Numbered from the stretch's first letter, positions 11,562 through 22,953 are shown. The stretch is DNA of 64,000 nt from Echinometra lucunter (GCA_029962745.1 CM057157.1:4811678-4875677); one strand, 5' to 3'. The notes: generated from the letters alone by a model not told the origin. Program-made: numbers and translations.

Positions 11562-12137
11562 AAGCCATTTGTTGCTGGTATGTTAAAATTGTTGGAAAAT
11601 AACTTATACGTACTGGACAAACGGTGTTTTCAGATTGTCAGATGTATATATGTATGAATATTTCCTGTTCTTTTCAGGTTGCCAAAGGTGTATGTTGATA
11701 TAGAATATGGCTATCTGTTCTGGTGCTAACTTTGCTGCGCATATGGCATCATGGATAGTTTTAGGTTGCACGTTCTTTGATTTGTACAAGGTTTGGTGAT
11801 GTAATTCCAATTGCAAGTTGTACAAAGTTGGTGATGTAATTCCAATTGCATTTTCAAAACATGTTTCTATTATGACTTTTGGAGCTGTGTCAGTGAAAAA
11901 CCATTTCTTTATTTCGAAATTGCAGCCAATGTCCATTTCATAATAAGACAATTTTTACAATGTTATAAGGCTGGAAGAAATATTTAGATCACACATTTAA
12001 ATGGACAGAGTTGATTCTTTCATCTTGAATTCTAAACTGATCCTGTTTTGCAATATTATGTACTGTTCTGCCTATGGCTAAAAAACTACAGTGAAAATGT
12101 TTTTTTGTTATTTTCATGCTTCTTTAAAGAAGGGGGA
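11562..12137 (+). other. 3' untranslated region of the LTR element
   Basis: Noncoding. It includes a degenerate direct repeat containing GGTGATGTAATTCCAATTGCA (copies at about 11793 and 11829). It ends in the polypurine tract AAAGAAGGGGGA (12126-12137) that would prime plus-strand synthesis. Confidence 0.75.
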
Positions 12138-12342
12138 TGTCATGTTATGATATGAGATATGTTTACGCATGCGCGTGGTTGCTAAGTGGTTGCTAGGGGT
12201 TGGGGGCAACGCGACATTGAACCAAGAGGTAAAGAACTACGGCTCCGAGTTGTGTAAATAAACTTTATATTTTGAGAGTTCAATCAGATCATGTGTCCAT
12301 CTCAGTGATATACAGTGTCATTTCCACCAACGTAACATTACA
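12138..12342 (+). repeat. 3' LTR (205 bp)
   Basis: Same 205 bp as 7701-7905 with no difference seen. AATAAA lies at 12257-12262. It is followed directly by the GTAAC target duplicate. Confidence 0.95.
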
Positions 12343-12347
12343 GTAAC

Positions 12348-12568
12348 TGTTGGATAATAATTTCGTTTTAGATGAACGGAATTCTATTACAATTCCGATA
12401 AAATCGGATAGGAAAATTGGATCATTGAATGTAGCAAAAAAAAAAAAAATAAAAAAATAAAAATAAATTAATTAATAAATGAATAAAGAAATAAAGAGAA
12501 ATAAAAATATGTAAATAATAATTTCAAAAAGTACCAAGGGGGTCCATATCTACGCTTATCCCTCAATT
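12348..12568. other. AT-rich intergenic DNA
   Basis: Contains an A-rich AAATAAATTAATTAA-type low-complexity stretch (about 12433-12520). No gene. Confidence 0.5.
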
Positions 12569-12649
12569 GTGTGTGTGTGTGTGTGTGCGTGTGCGTGTGT
12601 GTGTGTGAGGGTGTGTGTGTTGTGTGTGTGTGTGGGGGGGGGGGGGGGG
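12569..12649 (+). repeat. GT microsatellite joined to poly-G
   Basis: Interrupted (GT)n to about 12633, then 16 G. Directly after it an isolated fragment of the CCTGTGGTA/TACCACAGG family occurs (about 12678-12738). Confidence 0.9.
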
Positions 12650-13049
12650 TTACCAGAGAGATGGGAGGTTAAACGTCCTGTGGTAATTCCTGTGGTACCT
12701 GTCTGTATACCACACAAAATACCACAGGAATTACCACGGGGGTGGGGACACCGGGCACTCACAAAAAGGGTAGGATTACAGCTTTATTTATTCATTTTTT
12801 TGGGGAGGTGGGGTGGGGTTGTTTGTTTGTTTTTGTTTTTATTTTTGTTTTTTTGTTGTTGGATAAATCCCAAATTTGATGGCATACAATTTAGGCTTCT
12901 TTTTCCTGGGGGAAGGGGTGTATATTATTAGGCCTATATAGGTCCTTGTATATCTCCCCCCCCCCCCCCTCATATATTCAGGTTGGGGTGGCCTGTATGA
13001 ACATCCACCAATAACTTTTAAAAAAAATTATTATTGTTTGATGCGCTCA

Positions 13050-14646
13050 ATACCACAGAACACCACATGTATACAATGTGCCTACATAAGGGCCAGCCCT
13101 ATCAAAATACCCTGGCACCGCCCCTAGCTGTACCACAGAACAGAATAGGACCACAAGCAACCATCTGCTTACATTACCACACAAATATATGATAGAGTTC
13201 CACAGGTTTACCTGTGGTAAGAGATATTCCTGTGGTATTCCAGGCGTTAACGTTAACAGTATGTACCACAGGAATACAAAAGCTAGCTAACAGTTGAAAT
13301 TACAAGTACATGGTGTGGTAACATAATATATTCATGTGTATTTAAAATGTACCACAGGAGTACAACAGGACCACAAGAATACCACAGCCACCACTTGACA
13401 TTACCACACAAGTATACGATAAATTACCACAGGTGTACCTGTGGTAATAACCTGTGGTAACATATTCCTGTGGTATTTTGTGTGGTAAAGACCGGTACCA
13501 CAGGAATACCACAGCCACCACTTGACATTACCACACAAGTATACAGCAAAGTTCCACAGGTGTACCTGTGGTAAACTTATTCCTGTGGTATTTTGTGTTG
13601 TAGAGACAGGTACCGCAGAGAAATTTGAATACCATAGCCACCACTTAACATTACCACACAAGTATACAGCAAAGTACCACTGGTGCACATGTGGTAAACC
13701 TCTGGTAACAGATATTCCTGTGGTATTTTGTGTGGTAAAGACAGGTACCACAGAGAAAAACCACAGGACATTGAATACCACAGCCACCACTTGACATTAC
13801 ATACAAATATACGGTAAAGTACCACAGGTGGTAACAGATATTCCTGTGGCATTATGTGTGGTAAAGACTGGTACCACAGAGAATTACCACAGGACATTTG
13901 AATACCACAGCCACCACTTGACATTACCACACAGGTATACAGCAAAGTACCACAGGTATACCTGTGGCAAACCTGTGGTAACAGATATTCCTGTGGAATT
14001 TTGTGTGGTAAAGACAGGTACCACAGAGAATTACCACAGGACATTTGAATACCACAGCCACCACTTGAAATTACCACACAAGTATACAGCAAAGTACAAC
14101 AGGTGTACCTGTTGTAAACCTGTGGTAACAGATTTTCCTGTGGTATTTTGTGTGGTAAAGACAGGTACCACAGAGAATTACCACAGGACATTTGAATACC
14201 ACAGCCGCTACTTGAAATTACCACACAAGTATACGGCAAAGTACCACAGGTGTACCTGTGGTAAACCTGTGGTAACAGATATTCCTGTGGCATTATGTGT
14301 GGTAAAGACAGGTACCACAGAGAATTACCACAGGACATTTGAATACCACAGCCACCACTTGACATTACCACACAGGTATACAGCAAAGTACCACAGGTAT
14401 ACCTGTGGCAAACCTGTGGTAACAGATATTCCTGTGGTATTTTGTGTGGTAAAGACAGGTACCACAGAGAATTACCACAGGACATTTGAATACCACAGCC
14501 GCTACTTGAAATTACCACACAAGTATACGGCAAAGTATCACAGGTGTACCTGTTGTAAACCTGTGGTAACAGATATTCCTGTGGTATTTTGTGTGGTAAA
14601 GTCAGTTACCACAGAGAATTACCACAGGACATTTTTGTAAGGGATA
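13050..14646 (+). repeat. 147-bp satellite of TACCACAG palindromes
   Basis: Nine successive occurrences of the landmark CCACTTGACATT, from about 13392 to 14500, are spaced 118-149 bp apart; the later complete units are 144-149 bp. Every unit carries several short inverted pairs of TACCACAG and CTGTGGTA, including the near-palindrome TACCACAGGTGTACCTGTGG, so each can form hairpins. The 49-codon periodicity produces false open frames of 270-318 codons on both strands. The more degenerate part is 13050-13390. The outer edge 14619-14646 is an inverted match of 1912-1939. Confidence 0.9.
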
Positions 14647-14933
14647 GGACAGCGAACTGGCTGAGCAGGTACGTCTGCTGGGAAGGGGGTGTGGCACTCG
14701 CTAACTACCGTCACCTAGGGCCAGGCAGCGTGTTTCCGTATTACACCGTATAGCCTAGGCAGTTTTTTGATTAATTGCATCAAACGTGCTGGTTTCAAAG
14801 TCTAGGTTTCGTTTCAGTGCCACAGAGATATGAATCTCTCTGTTTTCAGCTCTCGATCTCCTACGCCTATATAGGCCTTCCACGTACAGCGGCGCACGCA
14901 GCCATCGTCTACGTGTACAGAGAGAATGGATGA

Positions 14934-15290
14934 AGTAGTAGTAGTAGTAGTGGTAGTAGTAGTAGTGGTAGTAGTAGTGGTAGTAGTGGTAGTGGTAGTA
15001 GTGGTAGTAGTAGTGGTAGTAGTAGTGGTAGTGGTAGTAGTGGTAGTAGTAGTGGTAGTAGTGGTAGTGGTAGTGGTAGTAGTAGTGGTAGTAGTAGTGG
15101 TAGTAGTGGTAGTGGTAGTAGTAGTGGTAGTAGTGGTAGTGGTAGTGGTAGTAGTGGTAGTGGTAGTGGTAGTGGTAGTGGTAGTAGTGGTAGTAGTAGT
15201 AGTGGTAGTAGTGGTAGTGGTAGTGGTAGTAGTAGTGGTAGTAATAGTGGTAGTAGTGGTAGTGGTAGTGGTAGTAGTAGAAGTAGTATT
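14934..15290 (+). repeat. TAG/TGG trinucleotide array (~357 bp)
   Basis: An almost pure array of TAG and TGG triplets. It gives poly-valine on one strand and poly-threonine on the other. It is followed by oligo-T and AT-rich sequence. Confidence 0.95.
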
Positions 15291-15414
15291 AGGTTGGTAG
15301 TTAGTTATTATTTTGTATGCCTTTTTTTGTAATATCATCAGTACAATTTTTTTTCCTATTACAGTTGAATTGAAAAGATTTAAAAAAAAACAGACACTTT
15401 AACGTTTATATTAT

Positions 15415-15965
15415 AACCGCAATGTACATTTTATTATTATCATTTCTTATCATTTATACTGCGTTTTCCCATAAGGCCCAAAGCGCTTACAATAAGTCAA
15501 ACTGTGCAAATACATGTAATTATAATTACGAAATTAATCATATGAAAATCCTAAACTACAAACTGCAAAAAAGATGGGTTTTCGATGCCTTTCTGAATAT
15601 TGTAATTGATGGAGAATGTCTAATATGAGTGGCAAATCATTCCAGTGTTTTGAAGGTGACACAGTAAATGTCCTATCACCAGCTAATGTACGAGTATAAA
15701 CTGAATGTGTAAGACGAAGAGGAGCACTGGCTGACCTTAGTGCTCTGGTGGGTGTGTATAAATTCAAACAATTACCCAAATACTTTGGAGCTTGATTATT
15801 AAGTATTTTGTACACAAACACAAGTAGTTTGAAAATTATTTTCTGTTTCAAAGGAAGCCAGTGCAGTGAACTCAAAAGTGGTTGAAAAGGATGATCCCTG
15901 GAAACCTGTAACACTAATCGTGCTGCCCAATTCTGCAGCCATTGAACACGAAGCAATTGATTAGT
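15415..15965 (-). mobile_element. 5'-truncated LINE (CR1/L2-like)
   Basis: On the minus strand the open frame at 15956-15534 encodes the conserved C-terminal tail of a non-LTR reverse transcriptase. Landmarks are LQNWAARLVLQ, LHWLPLKQKIIFKLL, VYKILNNQAPKYL and a GDRTF...WNDLP segment. Upstream codons continue a few residues (NQLL) and then the similarity stops, which is typical 5' truncation. The 3' tail contains GCGCTTTGGGCCTTATGGG and ends in a short ATAATAATAAAA repeat, as in CR1/L2-type LINEs. The endonuclease and catalytic RT core are missing, so the copy is dead. Exact clade not determined. Confidence 0.85.
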
Positions 15966-17420
15966 ATTTCATGTTCTTCATTGTCAAAAACACTCAGTCG
16001 ATGTAATACAACTCTTAGATTGCCTTTCTAATATGCTTTTTTTATGTAGGCATATATTACTGGCCTACATTTAATGTGTAGTCGGTGTGGTGTTTGTGGT
16101 TGTACTTTTATAAACGAAAATTAGAGAAAACATAATTTTTAATGACATGAATATGAAACTGATGTGCAGATATGCAACCGATTGCAATCTTAAGCTGCCT
16201 GATTAATCTTATATTCTGCTTTGGCAGAGAAGAGGTACTTTCTGAGCTGCTGTTTAAGCTGTTGTTGTTGTTTTTTTTTTTTTGTTAAAGGCCTGTATGG
16301 TTCTGGTGGTGTGATGGATACCTGTTCCTTACACTTGGAAATACAATTATATGTTCAACTGTACATTTAGTATTTTGACTCGATACTTTTCCAGCGTTAG
16401 ACTCCCCTCACTATGTACCACTCGTACAAGCCGATCCCCGGCCGATCCCATTTGTTGTGCTTTTAATTAATGACTTAATTCTGGCCCTAAGCAGAACATT
16501 TGAAATAAGTACTAGTAGTACTAATACAGAGTGACAGAGAAAGTGCGAGCACATTGGAGAGAGAGAGGGGTAGCGAGAGAGAAAGAATGAGCATTATTGG
16601 AGAAGGAGTGCCTGCGCGAACGTAACAAGTATAAGCGATGGGGTCTGCGCGCGAAGACTACTAACAATCGTCAATGAGTCGTACGTGACAGTCTATGGAA
16701 AGGTCCAGCAAGAAGTCCACGCACATGCGCACAAAGAGGATTTGCGTTTCCATGTACGGAAAAAAATTTCGGTCCGCCCAGGATTTCGGTCCTCAGGATC
16801 AGCGCAGCCCAATGTTCTTTTCATTTTTTTATTTTTTATTTTTTTTTATTTTTTATTTCTTATTATTCATTTTTCAGTGAGAGCGCTATAAACAAATTCC
16901 ATCAACTGTCAGTGGCGGCACCAGGATTATCGGCGGGGATCGATGGGGGCCGCGGGACCGGGTGGGGGTCGGAGGGGAACACTAATCTTAAGTTTTTCTT
17001 GCTGAGTTTGGGCCCGGGTTTCGGCAACTTTTGTGATATTCCTGCAGAACTATCTGAAACCATGTCTGATTTAAACTAGAAAAATGTCTGCCCCTGACTT
17101 CAGGAAAAAAGGTGCGTGTCCATCAAGGGGCTTAAGCTTCTCAAGCAATGCGGTGTATTCAATTTCAGACCTGAGAGCTAGTCTATTGCCAATAATATAT
17201 AAATGTGATTTCTATATAACGGAGGCAAACCCCCCTAAAAAAACAAACAAACAAACAAACAAACAAACAAACAAACAAACAAAACAAAACAAAACGAAAA
17301 TTAAATAAAAATGAATACAAATGATCTGAAGAAGTGAAAATCGTCTTGCAATGAATCCATAAAAAATTTCAAATTAACATTGATTGCTGTGGTAGTTACA
17401 TGTGATTTGATGCCCAACCT
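15966..17420. other. Intergenic DNA without recognised gene
   Basis: Contains oligo-T tracts, a GAGAGAGAG stretch near 16557, a T-rich run at 16825-16870, and a (CAAA)n microsatellite at about 17241-17284. The segment GTGGCGGCACCAGGATT near 16911 recurs in diverged form near 30271. No coding exon was recognised. Confidence 0.45.
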
Positions 17421-17570
17421 GGGCCTCGTTGCATAGAAGTTACCATTAGTGGTAACTCTGCCATCCATGGTAAGTGGTAACATTGCTCAACAGCCAATCA
17501 AATTCAAGGTTTCCATGGTTCAAGTTACCACTGATGGCAAAGTTACCATAAGTTTTATGCAACGGAGCCC
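17421..17570. mobile_element. MITE with GGGCC/GGCTCC termini
   Basis: The left end GGGCCTCGTTGCATAGAAGT pairs with the right end TTTTATGCAACGGAGCCC as inverted repeats. The element is 150 bp and rich in TTACCA/TGGTAA. Its core AGCCAATCAAATTCAAGG resembles the core of the element at 59922-60071, so they are likely related. Noncoding. Confidence 0.7.
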
Positions 17571-17912
17571 TAACTGAATGATTCTACTCCATAATTCTGA
17601 CAAGCACTTGTCCTGGGCTTGATTGTTCTAGGGAATAATTGTCCCGGGGTTATTGTCCAGATAAAAGTCCTAGTGGATAGTTGTCCTTGGGCAATTTTCA
17701 TTACCCGGAGGTAATTTTTCCAGCATAGAATTGTCGGAGGGGTCATTCGGCCTATAATTCAAATTTTACACTGCCAAAACTTGTCCCTTTCTTTTTCTTT
17801 TATGTTCAGTTTTACTGTACGTCTTTATCTTTCTCTCTCTGGCCAGTCGAAAGAGGAAGGGGATGGATGTAGGGGGATGTAGGATGCAATGTTGCACCTC
17901 TCCCCCTTCTCT

Positions 17913-17940
17913 CTCTCTCTCCCTCCCTCCCTCCCCCCTC

Positions 17941-18018
<78 letters not shown>
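17913..18018 (+). repeat. CT microsatellite
   Basis: A (CT)n tract with CCCT interruptions. It yields serine/leucine-rich false frames. Confidence 0.95.
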
Positions 18019-18022
<4 letters not shown>

Positions 18023-18183
18023 CTTTTTCACTGAGTTGTCTTTACTTTAGTGGAGTGGGATTTTTTTGTTGTTGTAATTTGGTTTTTGTCAAGTTGTTTG
18101 TGGTGATATACCAGACGACTCAATCACATTCCAGCCTTCCATTGTTACTACTACTACTGTACTGTTATTCTCCATTTTATCCC

Positions 18184-18184
<1 letters not shown>

Positions 18185-18214
<30 letters not shown>
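18185..18214 (+). repeat. Poly-C tract, 30 bp
   Basis: Uninterrupted run of 30 C. Together with G runs at 18624-18641 and 18983-18991 it forms a homopolymer-rich segment. Confidence 0.95.
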
Positions 18215-18219
<5 letters not shown>

Positions 18220-19737
18220 GAAATGAGAAATAAGCCTACTTTGACATGATAAAATGGTACGGTGCATCATCAATGTGGATAATATGCAGGCGAGTATCAA
18301 CATAATCGACTCTAGGTGCATCAATTTGGTGTCCTACGTGCTCTTCACAGAACCAACTCTATATCCTCCTAAATAGCGTTATATTTGACGGTGCGGTACC
18401 CTCTCTGCAGAACGCATAATTTTTCATGTATTTGCAACAAGTTGGGCAACGTTACGTTGCTTGGTGTGCCTATGAAGTATAAACTTCAGAAAGTGTATAT
18501 TATTTATTTTCAAATGGTCTGAATGATGGGCGAGTAATTAATATCTATTTTATACCTACTTTACTCTTCATTTGGTTGTTAAAAAGAGAGGAGGGAAAAA
18601 TGGAGGAAGAGACCGTAGAGAAAGGGGGGGGGGGGGGGGGGGAGGCGGGATGGAGGGAAGGGGTGAGAGTGAAAGAGGGTGCACCGAGACAGAAACTCTT
18701 AGAAAGGGGTGAGGGAGAGGAATAGATGGGACAGCTAGTAGGGTTTTTTTTTTGTACAGGGTTTGATGTAACGCCTTGAGGGAAGGGCGACCAACAGCGG
18801 TGGGTAGGTAGCTATACAGGTATAACTGACTGTACAAACTTAATAGAAAAATGACCCAGAGCGATGAAATACTGCAACTAGAAAGAAAATAGAGATCTCT
18901 GTGAATTAAAAAACAACAAAGAAATGTGGAATGAATTTTGTGAGAAGCAACAAAAAAACAAAAAAACGCACACACACAAAAAGGGGGGGGGGACATATTT
19001 GACTGGCCAACAGGCAGGCAGCTATCACAATTTTATAATCATGGCAATTTTGTTTATACCTGATAAATTAAAAAAAAAGGATTTGTTTTAATAAATCGAA
19101 AAAATATTTAAAAATTGGATATTATAGAATAGTAATCATACACACACACACACACACACCACCAGCACCACCACACGCACCCCCCCCCCACAGTAGACCT
19201 AACAGGGGAGGGGTGCAGGGCATACAGTGGGTACAGTGCCCCACTTTTTAAGGTACCTGAAAACTAGTGACTATTTCCTCTCCAATATAAGCCATTTCCT
19301 CTTCAAATAAGTGTCCATTTTCTCTTCTGGTAGTGCCATTTTAAAAATACAACATACACTTCACAACACTAAGGAAAAACTCAAACAAGATACACCATGA
19401 ACAGGTCATACTTCACATTGCTCTATAATGTATTCAATTAGGCTATACATATATTCCTTCAAACTTTCACAAAGATAACAAAGTGTGATATTCTACCTTC
19501 AAGTGCAAATCTCAGTTTTGCTTTAAATACATATGAAATGTCAATAATTTGTAAACTTTCTACCAATTTTCAGTGTATTTAATTGTCGAAATGATGTACA
19601 TGTGTAGTGATTATGGTAGCTCAAGATACAGTATGGTTCACATAGGTCTTTTGTTTAGCCCCTTTTAAACTTAAAGAGTGTTATTAAGAGCAACTTTTCC
19701 CCAAGGTAGGTGTGGTTTCATGGTTAGCAGTGTATTC
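18215..19737. other. Intergenic DNA, low-complexity rich
   Basis: Contains poly-G tracts, an (AC)n run at about 19139-19160 and a short C run. The 142-codon minus-strand proline/serine-rich frame ending at 18568 is driven by these tracts and is not a credible gene. Confidence 0.5.
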
Positions 19738-19830
19738 TTAACCTGTTGAGCATGATTTGTTCTCAGTATAACACACATTTTCTATAGACCCTAGCCTAAG
19801 TTATCTCACACATAGTATTCAACGGGTTAA
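19738..19830. mobile_element. TTAA-flanked 93-bp MITE, family 2, copy A
   Basis: Bounded by TTAA on both sides. It starts CCTGTTGAGCATGATT and its right end is a decayed ATTCAACGGG. Homologous over its length to the copies at 20513 and 51795. TTAA targets with CC/GG-type ends suggest a piggyBac-like source, by analogy only. Confidence 0.75.
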
Positions 19831-20231
19831 ATGGCGAATTCCTGCAAATGGTGATTCTTTTAAAGATTGCTAGAATCACATATCAGGATGTGTACCAAAG
19901 TCCAAGTCTCATTTAACGTGCAAGTATGAGATACATGTACGTTCATCATGTACGTTCTTAAAGTGATTATACAATGGTAAAAAGATTTTTTTGATATATG
20001 ATCAAGAATAGAATTTCAAGAAGAATAACATTAAATATTTGATGATTTTCAATTGAAATCAATGCATTTTGGATAATTTTATCATAAAAAGTCAAGAGTT
20101 GACCAAAAAAGTTGAATATGAGGTATGACATAAAAGTGGGTACCAAGCTTCGCACATTGCAGTTGTGCTGCGCGCTAGACTGTACAATATGTATTATACC
20201 TTGCGCGCATTTTGCTAGAATTGCACGACAA

Positions 20232-20273
20232 GGTACCCCACTTTGACGTCATTTTGACGTCAAAGTGGGTACC
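20232..20273. promoter_or_regulatory. Perfect-stem palindrome with two CRE motifs
   Basis: The left arm GGTACCCCACTTTGACGTCA and right arm TGACGTCAAAGTGGGTACC form a 19-bp stem with one bulged C and a 3-base loop. Each arm carries TGACGTCA, the consensus CREB/ATF site. Whether this is a regulatory site or a repeat fragment cannot be told from sequence alone. Confidence 0.4.
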
Positions 20274-20512
20274 CAGTTGAGACTGGGTCACAGCTGAGGG
20301 GTCAAAAATATCCTGAAATCTTACCACATTTTGAGGTTTCCTTGGCAACCAGACTTTTAAAAAAACTTTAGGCAGATGATTTTCTGCTAATGAAATCATG
20401 CTCTTTTAAATGAACTAACATTGTTTCAGCATTGGATACCCCCTTTAAGCACCAAGCAATGTTCCATACATTAGGAGGGGGAAAAAAAAAGTGTCCTATA
20501 CATGTTTTAATC

Positions 20513-20605
20513 TTAACCTGTTGAGCATGATTAGGTTTCAGTACAACACATATTTTACATAGACCCTGGTCTGAGTTATTTCGGCTTCAGTGCTCAACGG
20601 GTTAA
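20513..20605. mobile_element. TTAA-flanked 93-bp MITE, family 2, copy B
   Basis: TTAA, then CCTGTTGAGCATGATT at the left; TGCTCAACGGG, then TTAA at the right. The termini are inverted repeats with one mismatch (TGAGCA/TGCTCA). Same length and similar interior to copy A. Confidence 0.85.
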
Positions 20606-21317
20606 TTACATGTATACATAGTATATAAGGAACTATCGTGTATATTACTACAAGCTATAAAATATAGTAAAATCTCATCCTTCATGTACATAAATATTCA
20701 TTCTGAAAAATATAAATGATACAGTATTAGAAATCATAATGCAAATTTCACTCATGTAAAACCTGATCAAGAATTTGTCTGAAAAAGGCAAATTATATAA
20801 AATTTTCTTTTCTGAAATTCCTGCAAAAATCTATATAAAAAACATTTTAAAACAAAAATAGATTTCTACTCCAGAGGTAGATTTTAAAATGAGTGAGAAA
20901 TAAAGTGTAATTGGGATGAATTGATACAAATGAGTTTCCATGGGAAACACAGTGATTGTTATGACTCATATTGTAAACAGGACAGAGAAAAGACAGGTGG
21001 ATGAGACATAATATCATACAGATAATTATCTGACATTGCAACATATTTCTTTATGAAATAAACTTGTTTGAGAAAATATGCTTGGGGATTTTATTTTGCT
21101 TGTCCAATAGGTCAAATGAGTGACATGATTGAATAAAAAAAAACAGCTTCAAAGCTAGCTGGTGACAAGCATCAGTGTAGTAAGAGCTACAGCCTACCAA
21201 GAGTAGCTGCCATCATGCAGATTCAGTTGAGAAAATAAATTGTTCTGGCATACATCTTAGGCATAATGGTCATACACTGAAGGGAAATATAATGAAGATA
21301 TTCAATAATAAAGACAA
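20606..21317. other. Intergenic AT-rich DNA
   Basis: No exon, RNA gene or repeat was recognised in this stretch. It lies downstream (3') of the minus-strand R3HDM4-like gene. Confidence 0.4.
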
Positions 21318-21471
21318 TTATACTGCACCATATATCCACCCCAAAGGGTGCTCAAGGCGCTTACAAAAATGAATTATCATTAACATTATTATTACCTTAG
21401 CAGTGCCAGGTACCCATTTATACACCTGGGTAGAGTGCAGCAAAAGTGGATTAAATGTCTTGCTGAAGGTA
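21318..21471 (-). mobile_element. SINE 3' portion
   Basis: On the minus strand the sequence reads AAATGGGTACCTGGCACTGC and then GTAAGCGCC, ending near an ATTATTG tail. It shares the AATGGGTACCTGGCA block with the SINE copies at 42180 and 55367. The tRNA-like head is missing, replaced by the next SINE in opposite orientation. Confidence 0.65.
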
Positions 21472-21640
21472 GTAGAGGTGGTGTAGCTCAGTGGATAAGT
21501 CTCCGGACTTTGAACCCCAAGGTCCGTGGTTCGAATCCCTACAGCGGCACTAATGTCCTTTGGCAAGACATGAATCTACATTTGCCACGTCTTTCGGATG
21601 GTGACGTTAAAGGTCGGTCCCAGACGTAAAAAATCAGAAT
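21472..21640 (+). mobile_element. tRNA-headed SINE
   Basis: The head has a pol III A box (GTAGCTCAGTGGATAAG) and B box (GGTTCGAATCCC), followed by CACTAATGTCCTTTGGCAAG, a block also found in the SINE at 55367. It would not fold as a normal tRNA. A third, minus-strand tRNA-like head with B box GTTCGATTCCC lies at about 21690-21775. Confidence 0.75.
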
Positions 21641-21775
21641 TGATTGATACACGTCTGTAAAAACCCAATTCACCACCAATTCACCACATAAGGAGCCAAC
21701 AGTGGGAATCGAACTAACGGCCCTTTGGTTAAGAGCAAGCACCCTTACCCAACTTCGCAACGACACTTCCACCAA

Positions 21776-22611
21776 TATTTTTCTTCCAAATGATGTTTCT
21801 CTTTCACTGCATACAACTATGTATATGTACATGCACTATTGTGCTTGAACTTCAACAGCAACTGACAAGTCTTCTACTATTATGATATAGACAAATACAC
21901 AAATTACAAGATAACAATATTAAAAAAAACCTTACACTTACAGCTATAAAGGTCCTATAACCTCACATTTTCTGCACTTTATCTGAATTAAATTGCACTA
22001 ACTCTTTCTCTCCAAACTTCTACTCACTTTGCAAAATTTTATATGAACTCATGGTTAGACAAATTCTGTCTACTGAGTAACTTGCTAAATTCTAGAATAA
22101 GAATATATTCATTAAATATTCAAAATTGATAATAATGTATCAAATACTCTGAAGCAAACATAGAAGGATTTCTATTCCGCTATGTCAGACAATAAATCTA
22201 ATGAAACTTGAATTAAACACCCTACAAACAAATTGTTATAACATTGCTTGGCAATGATGATGAGTGAGATTCAAATGAAAGCATATATACTTGCTTGAAA
22301 TTAATCATCTGAGAAGAGTAACAGAGATAACAATCTATCTATAAAATTCTATAAATGAGAATAAAGAGATTTCCAAACAGGTCTGAAACATTTAACATGT
22401 AGATATCTACTAAACGGACAAAATGTCCAATTGAAAGGTTAGGGGAATATCATGATACACACATATACTTCATAAACTATATCACACGATCATTTACATC
22501 TTCTGGTACAAGAAACACTTTAAAAATCACATTCATGATACTTCATCTACCAAAAAAGCTATTTATCTCTTCAAACTGTTCTTATATAAACCTATTAGTA
22601 CACAGTACTAG
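21776..22611. other. Intergenic AT-rich DNA
   Basis: No gene or clear repeat structure was recognised. It could be part of a long 3' untranslated or downstream region of the minus-strand gene, but no polyadenylation evidence settles this. Confidence 0.35.
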
Positions 22612-22953
22612 TAAACTTAACAAAGTCACAATCAATGACAATTTGCACTGTTTCGTGTTGGTGTGGGATTCCGAAAGTGAAATTTCTGGGTAAAATGAGC
22701 AGTTTTTCAATGAAATTATACTTGCACAGCAGCCCTCTTGTGCTGTGCGTGCAACTTGAAGGTACTTGAAGTAGCTGTAGGCGACTTGAAGGCACAAGAG
22801 GCTGAGGGCTGCTGCTGCATGAGAGGACTGCTGTGCTGTGTACATATAATTTGCATTGAAAAACCGCTTGTTTTGCAACAAAATTTCACTTTCAGAATCC
22901 TGCATATATGGGAAACTCTGTGGATCGTCATTAATTGTGACTACAAACTTCAA
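22612..22953. repeat. Foldback element, ~340 bp
   Basis: The left half (from GTCACAATCAATGAC at about 22624) and the right half (ending GTCATTAATTGTGAC at about 22942) are diverged inverted copies. Shared landmarks are GAAAGTGAAATTT, GTTTTTCAATG and GCAGCCCTC, each found in reverse complement on the other side. The centre carries three ACTTGAAG repeats. Open frames on both strands are by-products of the symmetry. Confidence 0.7.

Larger units (their letters stand above)
7696..12347 (+). mobile_element. Rearranged Ty3/gypsy-type LTR retrotransposon with target duplications
   Basis: The element proper is 7701-12342 (4642 bp), flanked by the 5-bp direct repeat GTAAC (7696-7700 and 12343-12347). 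It has LTRs at both ends that look base-for-base identical, a tRNA-Leu-like primer site starting at 7906, and a purine-rich tract AAAGAAGGGGGA just before the 3' LTR. The internal region has no gag, protease or reverse transcriptase. It keeps only RNase H and integrase (9499-11290), and that block lies between perfect 213-bp inverted repeats. Identical LTRs imply recent insertion, so the defective copy was probably mobilised in trans. The lineage within Ty3/gypsy is not resolved by eye. Confidence 0.95.

Noticed and set aside
11604..11951. 115-codon minus-strand frame in the LTR element 3' region
   Set aside because: No similarity to env or other retroelement proteins was recognised and it lies antisense to the element; probably chance.
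13577..14640. Open frames of 318 (minus) and 270 (plus) codons
   Set aside because: They are the 147-bp satellite read in frame (147 = 3 x 49); cysteine/proline repeats with no domain.
1912..14646. A single 12.7-kb DNA transposon carrying the LTR element
   Set aside because: Not adopted as a feature: no transposase and no target duplication at the two ends were seen, so two separate array insertions are simpler. Kept as a finding.
14814..15338. Poly-Thr (174 codons) and poly-Val (124 codons) frames
   Set aside because: Trinucleotide microsatellite.
17863..18219. 118-codon Ser/Leu-rich protein
   Set aside because: CT microsatellite plus poly-C; no non-repeat coding content.
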